Shown here one piece after another: positions 15,656-24,946 of a stretch of 64,000 nt of DNA. The position numbers and the translations under genes were made by a program. Within the stretch, counting starts at the first letter, position 1. The number at the start of each line of letters is the position of its first letter. Source of the DNA: Bermanella sp047621325 (lineage in GTDB: Bacteria; Pseudomonadota; Gammaproteobacteria; Pseudomonadales; Oceanobacteraceae); NCBI GenBank assembly GCA_047621325.1, contig JBLHLT010000013.1:1-64000 (forward strand). The letters are read 5' to 3'. The notes under the pieces were generated by a model that saw only the letters and a list, made by a program, of their open reading frames with translations, made no database searches and was not told the origin of the DNA.

Positions 15656-17566
15656 ATGATACGTCTGCAACAGGTTAATTTACACCTAGGCACCAAAATA
15701 ATATTACAACAAGCGGATTTAACCGTGCATGACGGTCACAAGCTTGCAGTGGTTGGAGCCAATGGTGCAGGCAAGTCCACACTATTTAAGTTACTGCTCA
15801 AGCAATTAGTGCCAGACCAGGGTGAATTGTATTTGCCCAAGAATTGGCGAATTGCGCACATGGCGCAAGAAGTAGCGGCGTCTGAGCAAAGTGCACTGGA
15901 TTATGTATTGGATGGGCATCAAGAATTTCGTCGTATTCAAAATGCGATGCAAGAGGCCGAACACAAAGAAGATGACTTGGCCCTCGCCAATTTACACGGC
16001 GAATTTGAGGTGATCCATGGTTACCAAGTTGCGCAGCTTGGACAAACGATGTTGGCAGGCCTTGGCTTTAAACAAGAACAAATGGCGCACCCGGTGAGTG
16101 CATTTAGCGGTGGCTGGCGCATGCGTTTAAACCTAGCAAAAGCGTTGATTATGCCCAGTGATTTGTTATTGCTCGATGAGCCTACTAACCATTTGGATTT
16201 GGACGCCAGTTTATGGTTAGAAAGCTTTCTGCAAAAGTATCGTGGCACGTTATTGTTGATCAGCCATGATCGTGACTTTATCGATTCGGTGGTTGATGGC
16301 ATTGTGCATCTTCACCAACAAGCCATTGAATTATATTCGGGTAACTATGCAGGTTTTGAACGTCGCCGTGCAGAACGATTAGCGCAACAGCAGTCGTTAT
16401 TTGAGCAGCAGCAAGCTCAAATTGCCCACATCGAAAGCTTCATCGAACGCTTTAAAGCAAAAGCCAGTAAAGCCAAGCAAGCACAAAGCCGAGTGAAAGC
16501 CCTTGAGCGTATGGAGCGAATTGCTCCGGCGCATGTGGATAGCCAGTTTCATTTTGAATTTCCCAATGCCGACAAATACAGCGATCCGCTACTAAATTTG
16601 CAGCAGGCCAATATTGGTTATGGTGAGAGCGTTCAGCTTGAAGGCGTGCAGTTGTCATTGCGCCCAGGTGATCGTATTGGTTTGTTGGGTGCCAATGGCG
16701 CGGGTAAATCCACGTTAATCAAAGCCATCGTGGGTGAGCTTGCGCTTATGCAGGGTGAGTATTTTAAAGGTGAATACTTATCGGTAGGCTACTTTGCTCA
16801 GCATCAAGTGGATGAATTGGATTTACGCTTAACGCCGTTTGCTAATCTTTTAAATTTAAAACCGGACGCAAGTGATCAACAAATTCGTAATTTCTTAGGC
16901 GGTTTTGGTTTTCATGGCGACCAAGCACTTGACGTCAGCGAGAAATTTTCCGGTGGTGAATTAGCGCGTTTAGCATTAGCCCGTATCGCATGGTTAAAAC
17001 CCAATTTATTGATTTTAGATGAGCCGACCAACCATTTGGATTTAGATATGCGCCATGCGTTAACGCTGGCCTTACAAAATTACGATGGAGCAATTGTGGT
17101 GGTCAGTCATGATCGTCATCTATTGGCAAATACTGTTGATCAGTTCTACTTAGTGCACCAAGGGCGGGTAAGTGAATTTGATGGTGACTTAGAAGATTAC
17201 CGTGCGTTCATTAAGCAAAGCCAAGACGATGATAATGGCGATATTGAAGACGCCAAGCAAACAGAAAACAGCGCCGAAGCGAAAAAAGAGAAGAAGCGCC
17301 GTGAAGCAGAGATTCGCAAACAGCTAAGCCCTATTAAAAAGAAAGTGACCAAGCTAGAAGAGCAAGTCGAAACCCTTCAGGCGCAATTGGAAGAAATTGA
17401 GGGCCAGTTAGCGGATACCGCGTTATATGAACCAGCCCAAAAAGCGCAATTGCAAGGGGTATTAAATCTGCAAAGCCAGTCCAAAAAACAGCTAGAAGCA
17501 GATGAAGAGCAGTGGATGACATTGTTAGAAGAACTAGAAACCCTAGAAGCGCAATTGGCAGAGTAA
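15656..17566 (+). CDS. yheS: ABC-F ATPase, YheS type
   Basis: A soluble 636-residue protein with two ABC ATPase domains and no membrane part. ABC-F proteins act on ribosomes, often relieving stalled translation. First P-loop GANGAGKSTL (about 34-43), signature FSGGWRMRLNLA, Walker B LLLLDEPTNHLDLD. Second P-loop GANGAGKSTLI (about 346-356), signature FSGGELARLALA, Walker B LLILDEPTNHLDLD. A basic linker with KAKQAQSRVKALERM lies between the domains, and a charged coiled coil closes the protein. Sequence and length follow E. coli YheS closely. It is divergent from the TIGR02444 gene and converges on the kinase gene with 10 bases between stops. Confidence 0.93.
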   Translation: MIRLQQVNLHLGTKIILQQADLTVHDGHKLAVVGANGAGKSTLFKLLLKQLVPDQGELYLPKNWRIAHMAQEVAASEQSALDYVLDGHQEFRRIQNAMQEAEHKEDDLALANLHGEFEVIHGYQVAQLGQTMLAGLGFKQEQMAHPVSAFSGGWRMRLNLAKALIMPSDLLLLDEPTNHLDLDASLWLESFLQKYRGTLLLISHDRDFIDSVVDGIVHLHQQAIELYSGNYAGFERRRAERLAQQQSLFEQQQAQIAHIESFIERFKAKASKAKQAQSRVKALERMERIAPAHVDSQFHFEFPNADKYSDPLLNLQQANIGYGESVQLEGVQLSLRPGDRIGLLGANGAGKSTLIKAIVGELALMQGEYFKGEYLSVGYFAQHQVDELDLRLTPFANLLNLKPDASDQQIRNFLGGFGFHGDQALDVSEKFSGGELARLALARIAWLKPNLLILDEPTNHLDLDMRHALTLALQNYDGAIVVVSHDRHLLANTVDQFYLVHQGRVSEFDGDLEDYRAFIKQSQDDDNGDIEDAKQTENSAEAKKEKKRREAEIRKQLSPIKKKVTKLEEQVETLQAQLEEIEGQLADTALYEPAQKAQLQGVLNLQSQSKKQLEADEEQWMTLLEELETLEAQLAE

Positions 17567-17576
17567 GGGCGTTCAC

Positions 17577-19748
17577 TTAAACCGCAAGAAGTGGCCCATG
17601 GTCATCTCGCTCAGGGGTGGCAAGGGGCACGACGATTGTGAATTGAGTGCCTTTGTTCATTTCGCTAACGGCTTCAATGGTGCCACCTAACTGCTGGGTG
17701 ACAATATTGTAGGTCATGTACATGCCTAATCCTGTGCCACCATCGCCACGTTTTGTTGTAAAAAACGGATCAAAAATTTTGCTGCACGTTACGTCATCCA
17801 TCCCCACACCGTCATCTTGATAATGCAGATAGAGGTTGCTGTTATCCTTATGGGCTGAAAGGCAGATGTCACCTTCTTGGTCGGGAAACGCATGGCGTAT
17901 GCTGTTGATGATCAGATTACTAATGATGTGGTAGTAAGCGCCGGGATAACTAGAAATGGTCAAATCTTCATGAACATCTATATGTAACGTGATGTGCGTT
18001 TGTTTCAATTGCGGCCTTAATGTGACCAGCACTTCTTCGATGTGCTCACGTATGGAAAATAATACCAATTCCTCAACCGATTGATTAACGGCCACATTCT
18101 TGAAGGTTTGCACGAGTTGCTTAGCTTTGTGTAAGTTTGTCTCCATAATATTGATGGACTCATGAGAGATGTCTAAGTACCTACCAAAGTCGGCAACGGT
18201 GAGGGATTTTTCATCGAATTTTTTTTGAATCAACTCGCTTTCTGTTTTGTTGTAAGACAGAGCGGTTATGGAGTTGCCCAGTGGCGTATTAATTTCATGT
18301 GCAACCCCTGCAACGAGTTGACCAAGAGAAGCCATTTTTTCAGCTAGAATCAGTTGCTGTTGTGCATTCTCTAAATCTTCTGTGCGTTCAATGACTTTCT
18401 GCTCTAGGGTGTCATTGGCGAGCTGTAAGGCTTGCGACTTTTCCTTGAGTTGCTTTGTCATATCATTAAACGCACGCCCCAGTGTGGCCAGCTCATTATT
18501 TGTGTCGATGCTAACGGCCACATTCATATCACCTTTACGCAAACTGATTACACCTAATAATAATTCGTCTAACGGCTCTCTTAATTTTTTCTGCACCATT
18601 AAATAGATGGCACCAGCGGTAATTAAAATGGCAAAAACGGTAATGAGCGTAAGACGTAAAATTAATGTATTTGTTCGTTTTTTAAGTCCACCAGTGGCGC
18701 TTAGTGCCATGACTTTGAAGTTTTTCCCAGTATCGCTGGGTATATCCAATTCGACTTCGGAATAAATATAGGGGTCGTCCCCAACTTCAAGGTCATAGTC
18801 AGAGGAAAAGAGTTGTTGTTTATGATCAATACTCGAGACCCAAACATGTTCGCTGTCAACGATTGCCAGTTCGGTGCCTAAGCGTTCAGCGGTTGTCTTG
18901 AAGGTATCGTTATCGGGTTCTTGTGTGCCGATAATAAGGGCGCCGTTTTGAGGGACAACTTGCCAGCTATCCGGGTTTACTAATCCCAAAGTAATCGGCG
19001 TCCAGATGATAAATTGTAATTTGTCTTGGGCTAAACTGATGACTTGGCCAGATGTATATTTCGTTGGACGGATAAGCTGATTAAAAAAATCGGAGGGTAT
19101 TGTTTCGGTCAACTCGACACCAACGGTGTTATAAAAAAAATCAGCCGATTCTTGGTAAACGGCACTGATATCAAAAAAATCCCCATCATAATTTAATTGG
19201 TAAATCGGGAGCTTATACACGCGTGATGTGGGTTTACTTGATTTAGTGTCATAACGATAAAACCAAATGAATTCATGACCAAGTCGTATTGAGGGTAAAG
19301 GACGGCTATTTGCATACTGTTTAAATGGGTCGGTATGGTAAATGGCAAGCTCACTTAATTCGTGCGAGGGTAATAAGTGAATTAACGAACGGGCCAATTG
19401 CAGCTGGCTTTGAAAATAAAAAGTGGTATCAGAATCGCTGATTTTGCTGCCTTGTTGTGATTTGTCCTCCGTGTAAAGAGGGCCGTAATTATTTAATAGC
19501 ACCAGTTGTTCGGCGATGATTCGGTTGGACTCTACATTTCCAATGGCTTGGTACGCACGATTTACAGTATTTTCAACCTCAGATGAAAACAACTTGCCAG
19601 CGGCCTGCACGCGTTCGAACGCCACCTCTTTTAAATCCGCATAGGATTGCCAGCCTACGAGGGTAGCAATGCCCACAGCAAAAATGACCAAGGCGATGAA
19701 TACAAGGCCGATTAATTGGCGACTGATTTTATTCACCGATAACGTCAT
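17577..19748 (-). CDS. Membrane sensor histidine kinase coupled to a solute-binding protein
   Basis: A 723-residue kinase. Membrane helix at about 8-35; a large periplasmic sensor region (about 36-360); a second helix (about 362-386); HAMP (about 387-440, with FNDMTKQL); coiled coil; HisKA with MASLGQLVAGVAHEINTP, the phospho-accepting His near residue 483; then HATPase with NLIINSIRHA (N box), DDGVGMDD (G1), FFTTK (F) and GGTGLGMY (G2). No receiver domain is fused and no response regulator lies in this neighbourhood. Start: the ATG at 19748 overlaps the TGA of the upstream solute-binding protein gene (ATGA), indicating translational coupling. Inferred role: sensing via that binding protein. 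Confidence 0.92.
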   Translation of the reverse strand: MTLSVNKISRQLIGLVFIALVIFAVGIATLVGWQSYADLKEVAFERVQAAGKLFSSEVENTVNRAYQAIGNVESNRIIAEQLVLLNNYGPLYTEDKSQQGSKISDSDTTFYFQSQLQLARSLIHLLPSHELSELAIYHTDPFKQYANSRPLPSIRLGHEFIWFYRYDTKSSKPTSRVYKLPIYQLNYDGDFFDISAVYQESADFFYNTVGVELTETIPSDFFNQLIRPTKYTSGQVISLAQDKLQFIIWTPITLGLVNPDSWQVVPQNGALIIGTQEPDNDTFKTTAERLGTELAIVDSEHVWVSSIDHKQQLFSSDYDLEVGDDPYIYSEVELDIPSDTGKNFKVMALSATGGLKKRTNTLILRLTLITVFAILITAGAIYLMVQKKLREPLDELLLGVISLRKGDMNVAVSIDTNNELATLGRAFNDMTKQLKEKSQALQLANDTLEQKVIERTEDLENAQQQLILAEKMASLGQLVAGVAHEINTPLGNSITALSYNKTESELIQKKFDEKSLTVADFGRYLDISHESINIMETNLHKAKQLVQTFKNVAVNQSVEELVLFSIREHIEEVLVTLRPQLKQTHITLHIDVHEDLTISSYPGAYYHIISNLIINSIRHAFPDQEGDICLSAHKDNSNLYLHYQDDGVGMDDVTCSKIFDPFFTTKRGDGGTGLGMYMTYNIVTQQLGGTIEAVSEMNKGTQFTIVVPLATPERDDHGPLLAV

Positions 19749-21445
19749 GGCGCAGCCTTTCGCCAAAGCTTAATTGCGTCCTGGTAGGACATGGTTTTGG
19801 GTGTCTCACGCTCTCGCTTTGGTTTGGGGGCTCCTGGTTGAGCTAGCCAAAACGCCTGACTTTTTTTAGGGTTTAGCATAGGTGAGTACTGAGCTAATTT
19901 TAAACCACCCATAATGTCATCTTGACTACGGGCGATGTTATCCATGGCTTGTTTAGCGGTGATTTTACCATCAATGGCTTTATCTAAGTTGGGCCACCAA
20001 GCTCTAAATAACAAGGGATAATGGGGGACATTCAACCCGGTGTCGGTCCACTGATGAATGGCATTGCTTTGATAGAATTCAATGAGCCCTCCCCAGCGCT
20101 TTTTATGTGTCTGTACGTAGTCACTGTTTAAAGTAGAGTGCCTGACGGGTGTGGCACCCGCTTTGAATTTTGCTAAAGCCGCCGATTTACTCACGCAAAA
20201 TTGTGCCCATAACCAAGCTGCCGCGCGTTTTGCGCCGCGAGTATCTTTTGGTATGGTCCAACTTCCGGCATCTTGATAGCCTACTTTCATACCGGATTCC
20301 CAGTATCGTCCGTGAGGGGTAGGCGCCAGACGCCAAACCGGGTCACCATTTTTATCTACCATATCACCTTGATGAAATGCCAGTTCGTTGACCCAAAGTG
20401 TGTATAAGAAAATTTGCTGGGCAACGTTGCCTTTTGCCGCCGCAATGTTGTTATCACGGAACGTGCCCTGACGCGCGGTAGGTGGACTGTATTTGTTGAG
20501 CCAATCGATATAGGTTTGCAAGGCGTAAATGGCGGCAGGGCTGTTGGTTGCGCCGCCACGTTCAACGCTTGAACCGCGTGGGATTCTATTTTCAACTCTA
20601 ATGCCCCACTCATCAACTGGTTCACCATTAGGTAGCCCTACGTCACCAGCACCCGCAATGGATAACCATGAGTCGGTAAAGCGCCAGCCAAGCGAGGGGG
20701 ATTTTTTGCCAAAGTCAGTATGGCCATACACTTTTTTGCCATCAATGGGGGTGTTGGTAAAAAATTCGGCAATGTCTTCATAGGCAGCCCAGTTCTCAGG
20801 TACGCCGAGCGCGTAACCGTTGCCTTTGCCGTATTTTTTTTCAGTGAAGTGTAAGAAGAGCGTTTTGATATCGCTACGGGTAAACCAGTCATGGCGAAAC
20901 CAATATAAATTGGCAAATTGCTGGTCGGGTAATTGTAGTTGCTGCCCGTCATAGTCTTGCCCAAATTTTAGATTAAGAAAATCGTCTAAATCTAATTTGG
21001 GGTTAGTGAATTTTTGGCCTTCGGTTTTCATATACTCGGTTAAATTGACGACCCCGTGAACGCGGGTATGGGTGCCAATGTGATCAGCATCGTTGCTGTA
21101 AATATCATAAAGATGCACGCCTTGGCTGATTTGTTTAAATATGTTTTCCACCACAGAGCCTTCCCCAATGATGTCAAAATTCACCTTGATACCGGTAATA
21201 TCTTCAAAATGTGTGGCCAGAATATCGCGCTCCCAGCGGTGGGTGGGAATGTCTTCGCTGACCACTGAAATGCTCTTGCCTTTGAAGGGCGCACTGGCGT
21301 TTTGAAACCAAGTCAGTTCGGCTGTCATTTCGTCTTTTGTTAAAACGGATGGCGATAACGCGACAACGGCCTGCTCGATAGCGTCATTGGCTATTAGTAA
21401 TGAGGAAAAAAACAGTAAAAATGAATAAAAACAGGCTTTTAGCAT
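19745..21445 (-). CDS. Periplasmic solute-binding protein, glycerol ABC transporter (GlpV) type
   Basis: A 566-residue secreted protein with a signal peptide (MLKACFYSFLLFFSSLLIA). The mature part matches, from memory, the large solute-binding proteins of glycerol-type ABC transporters (GlpV): SVVSEDIPTHRWERDILA, LPDQQFANLYWFRHDWF, PSLGWRFTDSWLSIAGAGD, LGWRFTD, and YQDAGSWTIPKDT. No ABC permease or ATPase gene is beside it; instead its stop overlaps the start of a sensor kinase by four bases. Seen: signal peptide, family motifs and overlap. Inferred: it works as the ligand-binding partner of the kinase rather than, or as well as, a transporter component. The ligand may be glycerol or a related polyol; this is uncertain. 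Confidence 0.85.
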   Translation of the reverse strand: MLKACFYSFLLFFSSLLIANDAIEQAVVALSPSVLTKDEMTAELTWFQNASAPFKGKSISVVSEDIPTHRWERDILATHFEDITGIKVNFDIIGEGSVVENIFKQISQGVHLYDIYSNDADHIGTHTRVHGVVNLTEYMKTEGQKFTNPKLDLDDFLNLKFGQDYDGQQLQLPDQQFANLYWFRHDWFTRSDIKTLFLHFTEKKYGKGNGYALGVPENWAAYEDIAEFFTNTPIDGKKVYGHTDFGKKSPSLGWRFTDSWLSIAGAGDVGLPNGEPVDEWGIRVENRIPRGSSVERGGATNSPAAIYALQTYIDWLNKYSPPTARQGTFRDNNIAAAKGNVAQQIFLYTLWVNELAFHQGDMVDKNGDPVWRLAPTPHGRYWESGMKVGYQDAGSWTIPKDTRGAKRAAAWLWAQFCVSKSAALAKFKAGATPVRHSTLNSDYVQTHKKRWGGLIEFYQSNAIHQWTDTGLNVPHYPLLFRAWWPNLDKAIDGKITAKQAMDNIARSQDDIMGGLKLAQYSPMLNPKKSQAFWLAQPGAPKPKRERETPKTMSYQDAIKLWRKAAP

Positions 21446-21498
21446 TAGGCTGAATCCCGCTAGGCTACTATATAACCATAGCCAGATTTAGCCCGTTC

Positions 21499-22332
21499 TC
21501 AAGTATTTACAGACCTTAGATACTGCTCAATAAAGGCATCTAAATTGGGCGTGTTAGCAGGCTTGCTATCCCTTGCGCTATTGGGGCGGGGAGTGATACC
21601 CGTTTTGAGTAAATCGCTGATTTTATGCACGCTAATATGCGTACCTTCAAGCTGTGGCAAAACGTGCTCTAAATAGCGGATGGTGGTTTTATATGGGTGG
21701 CCAATGACAATGGCGCTGCCATATTTTTCGGCGATGGTTATGGCTTTTTTAAATTGCAGATGAATGTGCTCTATGTCGGTTTCATTATCTAAAAATATAT
21801 CCCGAGAGGCGCTGAGTAAACCCATGGTTTGAGCCGTCGAAAAGCCAACACTTTGAGCGCTGGTGCGGCTATCTAAAAAGAATAGCTGCTTTTCTTTTAG
21901 CACTTCCATCACCCACATCATGGCAACACGGTTGGTGGTTAATTGGCTGCCCATATGGTTATTGATGCCTTTGGCAAACGGGATGCTTTCGATAGCAAAC
22001 GCCAGTTTTGTTTTAAATTCGCGTTCACTTAATGATTCATACAAGGCACCGGCGCCAAGTTCTCGGCCATTCACGGTACTCATGGGAGCGTGCAAAATGA
22101 CATCTTTGCCCAAGCGTGCGGCGCGTTCGGCTAAGCGCTTACTGTGTTTACGATGGGGCATGACAGCAAAGGTAACGTCGGCGGGTAATGCGATGGCTTT
22201 TAAGCCGGCCTGCAAGCTATTGCCTAAGTCATCAATGACAATAGCGATGCGTGCAGGTTGCGGTGTGGTGTTGGCTAAACTGGTTGCTGGCAGGCTACTC
22301 AGTAGTAGCAGGCACAGCAGGTGTTTGGTCAT
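21499..22332 (-). CDS. yibQ: Divergent polysaccharide deacetylase family protein (YibQ)
   Basis: A 277-residue secreted protein: signal MTKHLLCLLLLSSLPATSLA, then the divergent polysaccharide deacetylase fold with ARIAIVIDDLGNSLQAG (the DD metal-site motif), HAPMSTV, and NNHMGSQLT. It is presumed to act on cell-wall or surface polysaccharide; no substrate is established. It overlaps the 3' end of the ctp gene by 38 bases, so the two are co-transcribed. The ATG at 22332 opens the signal peptide; a GTG three codons earlier is possible. The order yibQ-ctp-envC-gpmI is the familiar gammaproteobacterial arrangement (E. coli has gpmI-envC-yibQ). Confidence 0.9.
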   Translation of the reverse strand: MTKHLLCLLLLSSLPATSLANTTPQPARIAIVIDDLGNSLQAGLKAIALPADVTFAVMPHRKHSKRLAERAARLGKDVILHAPMSTVNGRELGAGALYESLSEREFKTKLAFAIESIPFAKGINNHMGSQLTTNRVAMMWVMEVLKEKQLFFLDSRTSAQSVGFSTAQTMGLLSASRDIFLDNETDIEHIHLQFKKAITIAEKYGSAIVIGHPYKTTIRYLEHVLPQLEGTHISVHKISDLLKTGITPRPNSARDSKPANTPNLDAFIEQYLRSVNT

Positions 22333-23662
22333 GACTGTCACGGTTTTGTTTACTGCTTAATAGGCGCATGCCTTTAAGCATAGTTAAGGCCTGATTGAGT
22401 TGATAGTCTTTGGCGATGAGTTTTTTGGTTTCATTTTCATCATCTTCGACTTGTTTCTCTTTTTTGCTTTTCTCTTTTTTAGCGTCATCTGGATTTTCAA
22501 GGTGGCCGCTTAAGTCGGCTTCTTTGTAGTAGCGTGACTCGTTTTCTGGGGTGAACTTACCTTGATGTACTTCGATGTCTGGCGTGATGCCCTGCGCTTG
22601 AATAGAGCGCCCAGCGGGTGTGTAGTAACGTGCGGTTGTAAGTTTTAAAGCGTGTTCACCATTTAATGGCAGCACGGTTTGCACCGAGCCTTTACCAAAA
22701 CTTTGCGTACCCATAATCACCGCACGGCCATGATCTTGTAAGGCACCTGCAACAATTTCAGACGCAGACGCGCTGCCACCGTTAATCAGAACGACTAATG
22801 GAAGCTCAGGCGCGGGTGTGTCGATGGTGGCTTCGTAGCGCACATCGGCATTGGCTATTCGCCCTTTGGTATAGACAATTAAACCGCTCTCTAAAAATGC
22901 ATCACTTACCGCAACAGCGGCATCTAATACACCACCAGGGTTGTTGCGTAAATCGAGGATAACGCCGCTTAACGGTTTTAGCGGCTGGTCACTTTTTTCG
23001 GTCAGCATTTGCAAGGCATTGCTGATATCGGCCCCAGTGTTTTCTTGGAATTGGGTAATACGAATATAACCGTATTGTTCATCGAGTAACTTATGTTTAA
23101 CGCTGGTGATTTTGATTTCGGCGCGTTTTAGGGTGATTTCTAACGGCTTGCTTTCGCCTTCTCGCAAAATAGTTAATACGATTGGGCTGCCCGGTTCGCC
23201 GCGCATTTTCTCTACGGCCTCATTGAGGCCTAAACCTTTCACCGGGGTGTCGTCTAATTTGATAATTAAATCCCCCGCTAATATACCGGCTTGTTGAGCA
23301 GGGGTGTCATCAATTGGGCTGACTACTTTAATAAAGCCATCTTCTAAACCGACTTCAATGCCTAATCCGCCAAATTTACCACTGGTGTTGGCGCGCAAAT
23401 CTTCAAAATCTTCTTCACCCAAATATGATGAATGTGGATCTAAACCACTGAGCATGCCGTGAATGGCATTTTCCAGTAGGGTTTTATCGTCAACGGTTTC
23501 AACATAGCTGGTGCGAATGCGCTCGAATATTTCAGCAAAGGCACGCAGTTCTTCAAGGGGTAAACGTGATGGTGCAACTTTGGCTTCACCTTCGATAATG
23601 TCTTGGGCGTGTACTGAAAATGTCAGCACAGCTAACAAGGTGAAGAACAATGGGCGTAACAT
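22295..23662 (-). CDS. ctpA: Carboxy-terminal processing protease (S41 family)
   Basis: A 455-residue periplasmic protease with a signal peptide (LFFTLLAVLTFSVHA). A PDZ domain spans about residues 95-175 (GLGIEVGLEDGFIKVVSPIDDTPA). The S41 catalytic core follows: LRNNPGGVLDAAV, then GGSASASEIVAGALQDHGRA with the catalytic Ser, and GTQSFGKGSVQ with the catalytic Lys. A charged low-complexity tail (about 385-420) is typical of this subgroup. Such proteases trim or degrade periplasmic proteins, including cell-wall hydrolases. The start at 23662 is an ATG; a TTG four codons upstream is less likely. It lies between envC and yibQ on the same strand. Confidence 0.92.
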   Translation of the reverse strand: MLRPLFFTLLAVLTFSVHAQDIIEGEAKVAPSRLPLEELRAFAEIFERIRTSYVETVDDKTLLENAIHGMLSGLDPHSSYLGEEDFEDLRANTSGKFGGLGIEVGLEDGFIKVVSPIDDTPAQQAGILAGDLIIKLDDTPVKGLGLNEAVEKMRGEPGSPIVLTILREGESKPLEITLKRAEIKITSVKHKLLDEQYGYIRITQFQENTGADISNALQMLTEKSDQPLKPLSGVILDLRNNPGGVLDAAVAVSDAFLESGLIVYTKGRIANADVRYEATIDTPAPELPLVVLINGGSASASEIVAGALQDHGRAVIMGTQSFGKGSVQTVLPLNGEHALKLTTARYYTPAGRSIQAQGITPDIEVHQGKFTPENESRYYKEADLSGHLENPDDAKKEKSKKEKQVEDDENETKKLIAKDYQLNQALTMLKGMRLLSSKQNRDSHDQTPAVPATTE

Positions 23663-23788
23663 AGTGAGTCTCAATTTATATAAGCTTTATAAGTTATAAC
23701 AGATTGTTATGAAATTTGAAGTGAGAAGGCTGCAATTATGGTCATTTGCTACTATAACTGATCATTTGTGCCATCTAATACTTGGGTA

Positions 23789-24946
23789 TTAACCTTTTAA
23801 CCAGTTTTTTGGATTTTGCGGCTCACCTTTGTGGCGAATCTCAAAATATAATGCCGTGTCTTCAAAGCCGCCACTGCGACCGACACTAGCAATGACTTCG
23901 CCGGTTTCGACCCAGTCACCCACACTTTTTAGTAAAGACTGATTCCGAGCATACAGTGTCATGTAACCTTGGCCATGATCGATAATGGTTAACAAACCAA
24001 ATCCGCGTAACCAGTCGCTGAATACCACTCGCCCGTGATGGATTGCTTGCACTTGGCTGCCGGTTTGCTCTGGGTATAACCAACCTTGCCAGCGTTGTTT
24101 GCCGTTGGATTGCCATTGGCCAAATAGTTTTTGAACACGGCTATTAATGGGGCTGGGCAATGTCCCTTTTAACTGCTTAAACGGACGGCTTTCTTTATTG
24201 CGCTCAAACGGCAAAAACACCTCTTCAACTTTGCCTAGTAACGCCATGAGGTTCTGGCGGTCTTGCTGTAAGCGTGAAAGTTGCTGGCCACTGCCGCGAA
24301 TTTTTTTATCTAACGCGTTGGCGTGTTGTTGCTGCTGGGTCTGTGTTTGTTTGAGTTTTGCGTAGCTGCTTTTTAATTCTGTTAGGTTGTTTTGTAGGTT
24401 GGTTTCGCGTTTTTCAATTTTTATTTGAACGGTACTGAGTTCATTTAGCGTGGTGCGGTATTGAGCGATTTCGCTTTGATGCGCTTGATTAAAATACTGC
24501 AAATAATGGAGGTTGCGCGAGACTTGCGCTGGGTCTTGTTGATTGAGCAACATTTTAATTTGTGGTTCTTGGCCAAGCTTGTAGCTGGCCAAGATAATGT
24601 CATTCAGGACGCGCTGTTGCTTGTGTTGCGACTGGTTGAGTGTGGCCTGCTCGGCTTTGAGCTTTTTTAGGCGATCTCGTTCCTCCTGTAACGCTTGTTT
24701 GAGTGACTCAACTTGCTTGCTCATTTTTGCCACTTCTTCATCACTTTTACGTAATGACGAAACCAAGTCTTTGTGGTCATCTTGCGCTTTTTTAAGAAAG
24801 GCTTGTAGATCACTAATATCATCTCTTAATTTTTTTAAGTGATGTTCGCTCAATTGCTTACTGTCGACACCCTCAGCCACACTTGTTTCGAGTGTGGTAA
24901 AAGACAGTGCCGTCAGAAAGATGAAGCAAGCAAGCAATCGAATCAC
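23789..24946 (-). CDS. envC: EnvC-type murein hydrolase activator
   Basis: A 385-residue periplasmic protein with signal peptide, a long coiled coil (about residues 30-250, rich in Gln/Lys/Leu), and a C-terminal LytM/M23 domain (about 280-385). In E. coli, EnvC is recruited to the division site by FtsEX and activates amidases AmiA and AmiB. As in other EnvC proteins, the LytM domain looks catalytically degenerate: no complete set of zinc ligands is seen in AIHHGRVVFSDWLRGFG...YFEIRHKG. Start: a GTG at 24946 that overlaps the gpmI TGA (GTGA), so it is coupled to gpmI. Confidence 0.92.
   Translation of the reverse strand: MIRLLACFIFLTALSFTTLETSVAEGVDSKQLSEHHLKKLRDDISDLQAFLKKAQDDHKDLVSSLRKSDEEVAKMSKQVESLKQALQEERDRLKKLKAEQATLNQSQHKQQRVLNDIILASYKLGQEPQIKMLLNQQDPAQVSRNLHYLQYFNQAHQSEIAQYRTTLNELSTVQIKIEKRETNLQNNLTELKSSYAKLKQTQTQQQQHANALDKKIRGSGQQLSRLQQDRQNLMALLGKVEEVFLPFERNKESRPFKQLKGTLPSPINSRVQKLFGQWQSNGKQRWQGWLYPEQTGSQVQAIHHGRVVFSDWLRGFGLLTIIDHGQGYMTLYARNQSLLKSVGDWVETGEVIASVGRSGGFEDTALYFEIRHKGEPQNPKNWLKG

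Noticed and set aside
17577..21445. The solute-binding protein as part of an ABC transporter operon
   Set aside because: No permease or ATPase gene adjoins it; flanking genes are the kinase, yheS and yibQ.
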